Part shown: positions 15,178 through 21,379 of the stretch, piece after piece
Layout of the letters: each line of letters opens with the position of its first letter
Position numbering within the stretch: position 1 is the first letter of the stretch
Assembly (NCBI GenBank): GCA_051646185.1
Contig: JBOFCS010000136.1
Location: forward strand, 1 to 21,379
DNA from: JBOFCS01 sp051646185
GTDB taxonomy: Bacteria; Actinomycetota; Actinomycetes; Mycobacteriales; Mycobacteriaceae
DNA: 21,379 nt
Direction of reading: 5' to 3'
Made by a program: the position numbers and the translations under genes
Notes under the pieces: model-generated
What the model was told of the DNA's origin: nothing
Database searches by the model: none
Seen by the model: the letters and a program-made list of their open reading frames with translations, nothing else

Positions 15178-15190
15178 GAAGGTAACCTTC
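15178..15190 (+). promoter_or_regulatory. Palindrome covering the ribosome binding site of the enoyl-CoA hydratase
   Basis: GAAGGTAACCTTC is a perfect 13-base odd palindrome overlapping the AGAAGG Shine-Dalgarno (15177-15182), four bases before the ATG. In mRNA GAAGG would pair with CCUUC around UAA and mask the ribosome site. A second GAAGGTA precedes it at 15171-15177. It may be an operator or a translational control hairpin. Confidence 0.4.
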
Positions 15191-15194
15191 GGTA

Positions 15195-15983
15195 ATGGCT
15201 GAATTTGTGACTCTTGAAGTTTCTGATGAGCATCCTGGTGTCGGGATTATAAGGTTGGCTCGTCCTCCTATGAATGCTTTGAATCGTCAGCTTCAGGAGG
15301 AAATTCGTTTGGCGGCTCGGGAAGCTAGCATTCGTGCAGATATTCGAGCTGTCATTATTTATGGGGGCAACAAGGTTTTTGCTGCTGGGGCAGATATTAA
15401 GGAAATGCAGACACTTAGTGCCGGTGAAATGACTGATCTTATTGGTGATTTGCAATCAGCATTGGGTTCAATCGCACAAATCCCTAAGCCAACGGTTGCG
15501 GCGATTGCTGGATATGCCTTAGGCGGTGGGCTAGAGCTGGCTCTTGGTGCTGATCGGCGGATCGTTGGCGATAATGCCAAGCTAGGCGTTCCTGAGGTAC
15601 TGTTGGGAATTATTCCAGGCGGGGGAGGTACTCAGCGACTTGCTCGTTTAATTGGCCCGAGTAAGGCAAAAGACTTGGTTTTTACGGGTCGATTTGTAGG
15701 TGCAGAGGAAGCCTTGTCGATGGGTCTCGTGGATCAGATCGTCGCTCCCGATGAGGTCTACAATGCAGCTTTATCCTGGGCTTCGCAATTTACTGGCGCT
15801 GCGGCTCGGGCTCTTGCTGCGGCTAAGGCAGCAATTGATGAAGGCTTAGATGCAGATTTGAATACTGGATTAAAGATAGAACAGCATCTTTTTGCTTCGC
15901 TTTTTGCGACCGAGGACCGCACAATTGGTATGGCGTCGTTTGTTGAGAATGGGCCAGGCAAGGCCTGCTTCACCGGTAACTGA
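15195..15983 (+). CDS. Enoyl-CoA hydratase (crotonase family)
   Basis: This 262-residue crotonase-fold enzyme would hydrate 2-enoyl-CoA to 3-hydroxyacyl-CoA. The CoA-binding and oxyanion segments AAGADIKEM (63-71) and GYALGGGLEL (106-115) are present. Both catalytic glutamates of true hydratases are kept: E114 in GGGLELALG and E134 in GVPEVLLG, followed by IIPGGGGTQRL. The C-terminal helical region, FASLFATEDRTIGMASFVENG, is typical and closes the active site. No other beta-oxidation gene is beside it, so the pathway it serves is open. Substrate chain length cannot be predicted. Confidence 0.94.
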   Translation: MAEFVTLEVSDEHPGVGIIRLARPPMNALNRQLQEEIRLAAREASIRADIRAVIIYGGNKVFAAGADIKEMQTLSAGEMTDLIGDLQSALGSIAQIPKPTVAAIAGYALGGGLELALGADRRIVGDNAKLGVPEVLLGIIPGGGGTQRLARLIGPSKAKDLVFTGRFVGAEEALSMGLVDQIVAPDEVYNAALSWASQFTGAAARALAAAKAAIDEGLDADLNTGLKIEQHLFASLFATEDRTIGMASFVENGPGKACFTGN

Positions 15984-16014
15984 TCCTCATCCGCAATCCT
16001 GATCGGGGTACCAC

Positions 16015-16020
16015 TAGGCT
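16015..16020 (+). promoter_or_regulatory. Putative -10 box for leaderless methyltransferase transcript
   Basis: TAGGCT matches TAnnnT and ends seven bases before the ATG at 16028, and no clear Shine-Dalgarno sequence precedes that ATG. The arrangement fits leaderless transcription. It sits in the 44-bp gap after the enoyl-CoA hydratase. Confidence 0.4.
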
Positions 16021-16027
16021 TGCTGGT

Positions 16028-17074
16028 ATGACTGCAAGCCCCAGTGGCCAGAATGCCCCTGCGACCAAAACGGATAGCAGTAGCGATCCTCAGCAAGTTG
16101 TTGTACAGGTGGATGGCTCTGTTGAGTCGCTTATCTCAAATCCTCACGCCACCGCTGAGCAGGTAGCTGCGGCGTATGCAGATAACAAACTAGCCCAGGT
16201 TCTCTACCATGATTGGGAAGCTGAGACTTATGATGAGAAGTGGTCGATCTCCTATGATGAGCGCTGTATCGATTATGCTAGGGGTCGTTTCGATGCAGTT
16301 GCCGGTGACCAGCCCCTGCCTTATGGGCGGGCGTTGGAGCTAGGGTGTGGAACTGGCTTTTTCTTGTTGAATTTAATGCAGGGTGGTGTTGCGCGGAAGG
16401 GTTCAGTGACAGATCTTTCGCCAGGTATGGTTAAAGTGGCTGTTCGTAATGCTCAAAATCTTGGGCTTGATGTGGATGGTCGAGTTGCTGATGCTGAAGG
16501 TATACCCTACGCAGACAACACCTTTGATCTAGTGGTTGGACATGCGGTACTGCATCATATCCCAGATGTTGAGCAGTCATTGAGGGAAGTATTGCGTGTC
16601 CTCAAGCCTGGCGGGCGGTTCGTCTTTGCCGGTGAACCAACAACAGTAGGTAATTTCTATGCTCGCTGGCTTGGCCGTATTACCTGGGCAGTCACCACAA
16701 ATGTCACAAAGCTGCCGTTTTTGGCCCACTGGCGCAGACCGCAAGCGGAACTTGATGAATCCTCGCGCGCGGCAGCGTTGGAAGCTGTTGTCGACTTGCA
16801 TACCTTCGATCCTGCAGATTTGGAGCGAATCGCACGTTCGGCCGGCGCGGTCCAGGTCAAGGCTAAGACTGAGGAGTTTGCTGCAGCACTGTTAGGCTGG
16901 CCAGTACGAACTTTTGAAGCAGCGGTACCGGCGGAAAGATTGGGTTGGAAGTGGGCTAAGTTTGCCTTCGGTGGTTGGAAAAGCCTAAGTTGGGTGGATG
17001 AAAATATTTTGAGGCATCTAGTGCCACGACGTTTTTTCTATAACGTCATGATTACCGGCGTGAAATCCAAGTAA
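16028..17074 (+). CDS. Class I SAM-dependent methyltransferase
   Basis: This 348-residue protein has the SAM-binding motif ALELGCGTG at about residues 102-110, the following acidic loop in VTDLSPGMVKVA, motif II-III AEGIPYADNTFDLVVGHAVLHHIPD and LRVLKPGGRFVFAGEP. The N-terminal 60 residues are low in recognisable features. The C-terminal 130 residues form a family-specific region with an aromatic-rich end (WKWAKFAFGGWKSLSW). The substrate is unknown; small molecule, lipid or protein would all be possible. It is followed after 9 bp by another methyltransferase-like gene, so the two are likely co-expressed. Confidence 0.9.
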   Translation: MTASPSGQNAPATKTDSSSDPQQVVVQVDGSVESLISNPHATAEQVAAAYADNKLAQVLYHDWEAETYDEKWSISYDERCIDYARGRFDAVAGDQPLPYGRALELGCGTGFFLLNLMQGGVARKGSVTDLSPGMVKVAVRNAQNLGLDVDGRVADAEGIPYADNTFDLVVGHAVLHHIPDVEQSLREVLRVLKPGGRFVFAGEPTTVGNFYARWLGRITWAVTTNVTKLPFLAHWRRPQAELDESSRAAALEAVVDLHTFDPADLERIARSAGAVQVKAKTEEFAAALLGWPVRTFEAAVPAERLGWKWAKFAFGGWKSLSWVDENILRHLVPRRFFYNVMITGVKSK

Positions 17075-17083
17075 TTATTCTTA

Positions 17084-18253
17084 ATGGGGTACTCGTTTAC
17101 TGTTAAGGATGTCAATTTTCTGTTATCCGATACGGGACAGAAGGCATTGAATTTTGCTGATGCTAAAGACTTTTCAAGTAGTACAAAGGTCTCCGATGTG
17201 TCCATATTAAGAACACTTTTTGGTGACTTAGCCCCAGCGTTGATTGATACCGTAATTTTGCGGCGTAAATCGTTGGTCAAGCATCCACTGAGGGGAAGTT
17301 GGTTATGGACCAATGAAGCATTGCAGCAATCAACTCCAACTTTGGTGGCAGAACACCGTGCTCAGCGACTTTCTGGCCGGGTAGTACATGATGTGACCTG
17401 CTCGGTAGGGACTGAGTTGGCGGCATTGCAGCATTTTGCTGAGCTGTGCATAGGAAGTGATATTGATCCTGTGCGAGTGGCGATGGCGGCGCATAATGTT
17501 CCCAAAGCTTTGGTGCTTAGGGCTGATGCACTTAGCCCTTGTAGCTCGGAAACAGTAGTTATTGCAGACCCGGCTCGTCGCGCCGATGGTAGACGTAGAC
17601 ATGATCCTGCCGGATTAATCCCCCCTCTGCCCAGTTTGTTTGAGGTGTACAAGGATCGGGATTTGGCCATTAAGTGTGCCCCTGGTATTGATTTTGCGGC
17701 TATTGAGCAAGATTACGGATTCTCCGGTGAGGCCCAGGTGGTTTCGCTCGATGGAGATGTTCGGGAATCATGTCTGTGGACGGGCTCGTTAGCAACAAAA
17801 GGGGTATCACGGCGAGCTACTGTTATCTCGACTGGTGGTCAGGTGGTAGAGGTTACTGATGCTGAATCTGATGATATTGAGGAGCGGGATGTAGGCGAGT
17901 GGATTATTGACCCTGATGGCGCGATTGTCCGGGCCGGGTTGGTTCGACATTATGCAGCACGACATGGCCTTTGGCAGCTTGATCCGCGAATAGCATACTT
18001 AACAGGCGATGCGGTCCCACGAGGTGTCAGGGGTTTTAGAATCCTTGAGCGGCTTAAATACTCAGAGAAAACTTTAAAGGCCGAACTCAAAAGAATGGAT
18101 TGTGGGGTAGTTGAGATTCTTGTTCGAGGAATAGATGTTGACCCTGCTATCTTACGTCCGAAGCTAAAACTTAAAGGTCCGCAGTCTTATTCAGTAGTTA
18201 TCACTCGCATTAGCCGCGGGGCAGTGGCTTTTATTTGTTCGGAATATAGGTGA
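17084..18253 (+). CDS. THUMP-like class I SAM methyltransferase family protein
   Basis: This 389-residue protein resembles the actinobacterial THUMP-like methyltransferases, probably acting on RNA. A Rossmann methyltransferase core is seen with HDVTCSVGTE (102-111), GSDIDPVR (124-131) and the conserved IADPARR (160-166). The C-terminal part, from about residue 300 (VPRGVRGFRILERLKYSEKTLKAEL onward), holds the THUMP-like domain. The glycine-rich loop is replaced by CSVGTE, so activity should be tested rather than assumed. ATG at 17084 lies 9 bp past the preceding stop without a clear ribosome site, suggesting reinitiation. The 3' end overlaps the convergent lipoprotein gene by 23 bp. Confidence 0.85.
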   Translation: MGYSFTVKDVNFLLSDTGQKALNFADAKDFSSSTKVSDVSILRTLFGDLAPALIDTVILRRKSLVKHPLRGSWLWTNEALQQSTPTLVAEHRAQRLSGRVVHDVTCSVGTELAALQHFAELCIGSDIDPVRVAMAAHNVPKALVLRADALSPCSSETVVIADPARRADGRRRHDPAGLIPPLPSLFEVYKDRDLAIKCAPGIDFAAIEQDYGFSGEAQVVSLDGDVRESCLWTGSLATKGVSRRATVISTGGQVVEVTDAESDDIEERDVGEWIIDPDGAIVRAGLVRHYAARHGLWQLDPRIAYLTGDAVPRGVRGFRILERLKYSEKTLKAELKRMDCGVVEILVRGIDVDPAILRPKLKLKGPQSYSVVITRISRGAVAFICSEYR

Positions 18254-19535
18254 AGATCTCACCTATATTTGTCATGGTGACAACTTGTTGTTCAGGACCG
18301 ATGGAAACTCCGGTGGCAAAACCTTTTGCTTCGGGGAGTGTGTACTGGTGGTAGGTGCTTCCTGTTGTGGTATCAAAGACCAGTAAGGCTAGTTGGTCTG
18401 ATCCATTTTGCCCATCACGAATAACTGTATAGCCGATATGACCTCCGGCTTGGGTGGGTACGCTTAGGTTCAGTAGGTCGCTTCTGCTCCAAGATAATTC
18501 GGCATGATCAGAGTTATCTGTGAGTGCAAATAAATGTGAACCTATTCCACCGGATGGCAGAATTAATCCATCATCAGAGACCGAGGGGCTCCCAGCTGCT
18601 TGGTAACCGAGGGCGTAACTCCAGCGAGCGGATCCAGTATGGGCATCTAGTGCCCATAGGTTCCCGGCGTGGTCGTTGATATAAATACTATCGCCATCAG
18701 CAGAGAGCACTGGTGATCCGCTCACCCCCGCAGGAATCTCGGTGGAATTCCACTGACGCTCTAATTGTGATCCGTTGTAGTGTAAAGAAACAAGACCAAA
18801 GTTTGCTTTTTCAGGATTCCATAGTGGAATAACAATTTGACTTGTAACTGAAGAATAAGCAGGAGCAGCGGGAACCGGGCATTGAGGGCTTTGGGTAAGG
18901 CAGGAGTTCACCCCAATAGAGGGTTGAACCGGGTCGATACCTTCCACAAGATCTAATGCGCTTAAGCGTTCTCCAGTGTTGGCACTCAAAATATTTACTT
19001 GCCCGACATGAGTGGTAACAAGCAATTTGTTATTACCGATCAGTTGCGCGGTCAGGGGGGCTCCCAGTACTGGAGTTCTCCACCTGAGGAAAGAATTATT
19101 GGGCATGGACAGCATTGCCCCGGGTTCACCGATGTACACATTGCCGTATTGATCAGTAAGTGGAGCCGCAAACGAGCCTCCTGGCGCAGTCCGCATACCC
19201 CAGGCTCTGCGCCCGTTGCGGTCGGCTTGGAAGGCCTGCAGGGTATAACCGTGTTCAGCGCTAGATGACACAACGATGTATGCATCTTGTGAAATTGAGG
19301 CTGAGGTGCCTACGAGTCCCCCCACTGGTCGTGACCAGGAAAGCTTCAGATCGGTTGCCCCAGGGATATTGGTTGAACTGCTATTGCGAGTATCTGCGCC
19401 TTGAGTGGGCCAACCATTGGAATTTCTACTATCAACCCAGGCGGTATTACCACATGCCGATAGCAGAGCGGCCACTAAAACACCTGCTGAGGTTCTCCTC
19501 AGGGCAGTGTTTAACAGCTGCTTTGTTCGATACAT
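18231..19535 (-). CDS. PQQ-like beta-propeller lipoprotein
   Basis: This 434-residue secreted protein begins with a signal peptide ending in lipobox LSAC (residues 25-28), so C28 is likely lipidated. The body consists of PQQ-like propeller blades, marked by repeats such as GSPVLSADGDSIYINDHAGN, LWALDAHTGSARWSYALG, GSPSVSDDGLILPSGG and HLFALTD. Such proteins often act as scaffolds or binding proteins, and cofactor use cannot be assumed. AAGGAG lies 7 bases before the ATG. It is divergent from the acyltransferase gene across 82 bp and convergent with the methyltransferase gene, overlapping it by 23 bp. Confidence 0.9.
   Translation of the reverse strand: MYRTKQLLNTALRRTSAGVLVAALLSACGNTAWVDSRNSNGWPTQGADTRNSSSTNIPGATDLKLSWSRPVGGLVGTSASISQDAYIVVSSSAEHGYTLQAFQADRNGRRAWGMRTAPGGSFAAPLTDQYGNVYIGEPGAMLSMPNNSFLRWRTPVLGAPLTAQLIGNNKLLVTTHVGQVNILSANTGERLSALDLVEGIDPVQPSIGVNSCLTQSPQCPVPAAPAYSSVTSQIVIPLWNPEKANFGLVSLHYNGSQLERQWNSTEIPAGVSGSPVLSADGDSIYINDHAGNLWALDAHTGSARWSYALGYQAAGSPSVSDDGLILPSGGIGSHLFALTDNSDHAELSWSRSDLLNLSVPTQAGGHIGYTVIRDGQNGSDQLALLVFDTTTGSTYHQYTLPEAKGFATGVSIGPEQQVVTMTNIGEIFTYIPNK
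18243..18269. terminator. Hairpin in the overlap of convergent genes
   Basis: AATATAGGTGA (18243-18253) and TCACCTATATT (18259-18269) are exact reverse complements around AGATC. The left arm includes the stop codon of the THUMP-like gene; the whole element lies inside the last 13 codons of the lipoprotein gene. It could terminate both transcripts, followed by TTTG on the + strand. It is coding on the minus strand, so function is inferred. Confidence 0.5.
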
Positions 19536-19617
19536 GAGGGCTCCTTACCTTTGGTAGTACTCGTTGATGAGGGTAGCTTGTGTTGTCACTTGCACCGAGA
19601 CCGTAGGGTGGTATCCC

Positions 19618-20358
19618 ATGACTAGCATGTGGGCCGCGCCGCTGAGAACGCGGTTAAAGGGCTCCCGACGTAGAGATCCGGACCAGGCAAAATTTCTTAC
19701 CAGGGCTTCGCTCAAATGGGTGCTGGCTAACAAGGCTTACACACCGTGGTACTTAGTGCGGTACTATCGATTAGCAAAATTTAAGCTAGCAAACCCACAT
19801 GTGATCCTGCGTGGCATGGTTTTTTTGGGAAAAAATGTTGAGGTGCATTCAACCCCTGATCTTTCGCGGCTGGAGATCGGACGGTGGGTGCATATTGGTG
19901 ATGGCAATGCAATTCGCTGTCATGAGGGTTCGCTTCGCATAGGCGATAAAGTTGTCTTCGGCAAGGATAATGTTGTGAATACCTATCTTGATATTGAGAT
20001 AGGTGCCTCTACTCTGGTCGCAGATTGGTGCTATATCTGTGACTTTGACCATAAGATGGACGATGTGACCATGCCGATTAAGGATCAGGGGATAATCAAA
20101 GGTCCAGTCCGTATAGGTCCAGATACCTGGGTTTCGGCAAAAGTAACGATTTTGCGGCATACCATTATTGGGCGTGGTTGTGTTCTTGGCGCTCACGCAG
20201 TGGTGAAAGGCAGTATCCCTGATTACAGCATTGCAGTAGGGGCTCCGGCGAAGGTCGTAAAAAATCGGATGAAAGATTGGGAAGCCGCGGCTGCTAAACG
20301 CGCTGAGCTTGCTGCTGCGCTTGCAGATATTGAACGTAAAAAATCTTTCGAGAATTAG
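19618..20358 (+). CDS. Acyltransferase with left-handed beta-helix (hexapeptide) repeats
   Basis: This protein of 246 residues shows the hexapeptide pattern of the LbH acyltransferases, with repeats visible in RLEIGRWVHIGDGN, SLRIGDKVVFGKDNVV, GPVRIGPDTWVSAKVTI and TIIGRGCVLGAHAVV, and the family closing motif SIAVGAPAKVVKNR. A histidine-rich site is seen at ICDFDHKMDD, and a basic N-terminal stretch TRLKGSRRRD may contact membrane or acceptor. The C-terminal coil AAAAKRAELAAALADIERKK is charged. ATG at 19618 is preferred, as AGGGTGG lies 6 bases before it; upstream starts at 19564-19567 have no such site and add an unlike N-terminus. The acceptor, sugar or envelope component, is not known. 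Confidence 0.9.
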   Translation: MTSMWAAPLRTRLKGSRRRDPDQAKFLTRASLKWVLANKAYTPWYLVRYYRLAKFKLANPHVILRGMVFLGKNVEVHSTPDLSRLEIGRWVHIGDGNAIRCHEGSLRIGDKVVFGKDNVVNTYLDIEIGASTLVADWCYICDFDHKMDDVTMPIKDQGIIKGPVRIGPDTWVSAKVTILRHTIIGRGCVLGAHAVVKGSIPDYSIAVGAPAKVVKNRMKDWEAAAAKRAELAAALADIERKKSFEN

Positions 20359-20372
20359 TCTTTTAGAGTCTC

Positions 20373-20403
20373 GTTGGGGTTGCTTAATGTAAGCAACCCC
20401 AAC
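20373..20403. terminator. Bidirectional terminator between acyltransferase and SDR genes
   Basis: GTTGGGGTTGCTT (20373-20385) and AAGCAACCCCAAC (20391-20403) form a perfect 13-bp stem with loop AATGT. It lies 14 bp after the acyltransferase stop and 25 bp before the stop of the convergent SDR gene, so it probably serves both. Confidence 0.8.
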
Positions 20404-20428
20404 CGGTTATCTGCTTAATTTCTGCGGG

Positions 20429-21256
20429 TTAACCACGCCCAGTGAAGTCATCCATTGTGTGGTACAAACCAAAGATGCGGCCAGCGATGAAATCGTAAAG
20501 TCGAACTGGCAGTATGCCTTTGATGAGTCGTGAAGCGTAGACCATCATAGGCATCATCAGTAAAGGTTTTCCTTTGAGCATGGCTGCCCAGGCTTTATCA
20601 ACAACCTCTTCTGGTGTCAAAATTGGGGTGAGTAAGGGGCCTTTGGCGCCCTCAAACATGCCGGTATCAATAAAGCTTGGGCATACTGTGGTTACTTTTA
20701 CATGTTTGTGTCCAGCTTGGTCTAACTCAATGCGCAGTGAATCGCTCCAACCCAGTGCCGCCCATTTTGATGCAGCGTAGACTGCCATTTTAGGCTGAGG
20801 CAGGGTGCCTGCTGCCGAGGCGATATTAAGAATCCTGCTCTGCGAATCCTTATTGTCAATCATTGGCTTGATAAATTCCCTGGTGATGTACATCGGGGCG
20901 TAGGCATTGATATCCATAACAAATTTAATATCGCGGGTCTGGTCATTTTCCCAGAAATACTTGTCTCGCACGACACCGGCATTGTTGATCAGTACATCGG
21001 GGTTACCAATACTGGTACGCACAGCAGCGGCAGCTTCGGTGATGGCATCTAGGCTGGCGACATCAACAACTTGGCTGTGTACCGTTGCGCCTTTAGCCCT
21101 TAAGGCTTCAGCGGTTTCTTCTAGAGCAGCACTATTGATGTCCCAAAGAATTATTACCGAAGCGCCCTGGGCGGCCGCCAGATTGGCATATAGCTTGCCC
21201 ATGCCCATAGCCGCGCCGGTGATGAGCACCTTTTTACCCATTACTGTGAATGACAT
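20429..21256 (-). CDS. Short-chain dehydrogenase/reductase
   Basis: This 275-residue classical SDR has the cofactor motif TGAAMGMG at 13-20, NNAG at 91-94, the catalytic serine S147 in NIASAAG and the YxxxK pair Y160 and K164 in YAASK. Residue D39 in WDINS at the end of beta-2 suggests preference for NAD(H). The C-terminal part is hydrophobic (MMPMMVYASRLIKGILPVRLYDF) and may associate with the membrane, as in retinol or steroid dehydrogenase-like SDRs. The ATG lacks a ribosome site and follows TAACAT by six bases, so the transcript is probably leaderless. The substrate is unknown. Confidence 0.93.
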   Translation of the reverse strand: MSFTVMGKKVLITGAAMGMGKLYANLAAAQGASVIILWDINSAALEETAEALRAKGATVHSQVVDVASLDAITEAAAAVRTSIGNPDVLINNAGVVRDKYFWENDQTRDIKFVMDINAYAPMYITREFIKPMIDNKDSQSRILNIASAAGTLPQPKMAVYAASKWAALGWSDSLRIELDQAGHKHVKVTTVCPSFIDTGMFEGAKGPLLTPILTPEEVVDKAWAAMLKGKPLLMMPMMVYASRLIKGILPVRLYDFIAGRIFGLYHTMDDFTGRG

Positions 21257-21262
21257 GTAGGT

Positions 21263-21268
21263 ATGTTA
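21263..21268 (-). promoter_or_regulatory. Putative -10 box for leaderless SDR transcript
   Basis: On the minus strand TAACAT matches TAnnnT and lies six bases before the ATG at 21256, with no Shine-Dalgarno between. The spacing is the same as for nadE in this window. No clear -35 element is seen. Confidence 0.45.
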
Positions 21269-21332
21269 CCGCAGTGCCAGATAGGAAGCAGCTTTGCACG
21301 ATGTCGCATAGTTGTTGTTAGCGTTCGGGTAA

Positions 21333-21360
21333 GGGGCGTTCAATTATTTGTGGACGCCCC
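21333..21360. terminator. Hairpin near the right edge
   Basis: GGGGCGTTCA (21333-21342) and TGGACGCCCC (21351-21360) form a 10-bp stem with one wobble and an 8-base loop. It lies upstream of the SDR gene and may end a leftward gene outside the window on the right. No T tract follows on either strand. Confidence 0.45.
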
Positions 21361-21379
21361 AGCGGCTGTCGAACTCTAC

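Noticed and set aside
1..21379. Mobile elements, CRISPR arrays, tRNA or rRNA genes
   Set aside because: No repeat-spacer pattern, transposase motif, terminal repeat pair or cloverleaf-like sequence was seen on reading both strands.

Overview
The window looks like a chromosomal stretch of a Corynebacterium-type actinobacterium with moderate to low GC. The reasons are the order nrdHIEF - ctaD - serB, a CtaD whose N-terminus begins MTAVAP like corynebacterial CtaD, a SerB with tandem ACT domains, a THUMP-like methyltransferase, and three genes whose start codons sit 6-7 nt after a TAnnnT -10 box with no ribosome binding site. No phage, insertion sequence, CRISPR array, rRNA or tRNA gene was seen. 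The species is not determined.

Layout. Positions 1-648 are AT-rich and without a recognisable gene; a leftward gene may start at the very edge. Next come nadE (NAD synthetase) and a TetR-type repressor, both leftward. The repressor is divergent from an NADPH-dependent FMN reductase, and between them lies a near-perfect 36-bp operator-like inverted repeat. A 480-bp gap with two mutually exclusive hairpins follows, then the compact class Ib ribonucleotide reductase operon nrdH-nrdI-nrdE-nrdF. The stop codon of nrdF directly abuts that of a convergent siderophore-type binding lipoprotein. Divergent from that gene is ctaD (cytochrome aa3 oxidase subunit I), closed by a perfect 19-bp terminator hairpin. 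serB follows, overlapping by one base a Pth2-type peptidyl-tRNA hydrolase with a long N-terminal extension.

The 1.1 kb between that hydrolase and the next gene is not empty. Read on the minus strand it is a decayed glycogen debranching enzyme gene (glgX family), with several frameshifts, nonsense codons, an internal deletion and no C-terminal part. After it come an ABC ATPase and a NUDIX hydrolase joined by an ATGA overlap, an enoyl-CoA hydratase with a palindrome over its ribosome binding site, a SAM methyltransferase, and a THUMP-like methyltransferase. The last overlaps by 23 bp a convergent PQQ-propeller lipoprotein. An acyltransferase with left-handed beta-helix repeats runs rightward from that lipoprotein's promoter region and is separated by a strong hairpin from a leftward short-chain dehydrogenase.

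Most genes are housekeeping: NAD, dNTP and serine synthesis, respiration, peptidyl-tRNA recycling and envelope lipoproteins. No clearly new multi-gene system is visible. The points most worth a second look are the glgX pseudogene, the TetR operator with its reductase, the extended Pth2 protein, the orphan metal-siderophore binding protein between nrdF and ctaD, and the short structured regulatory elements.
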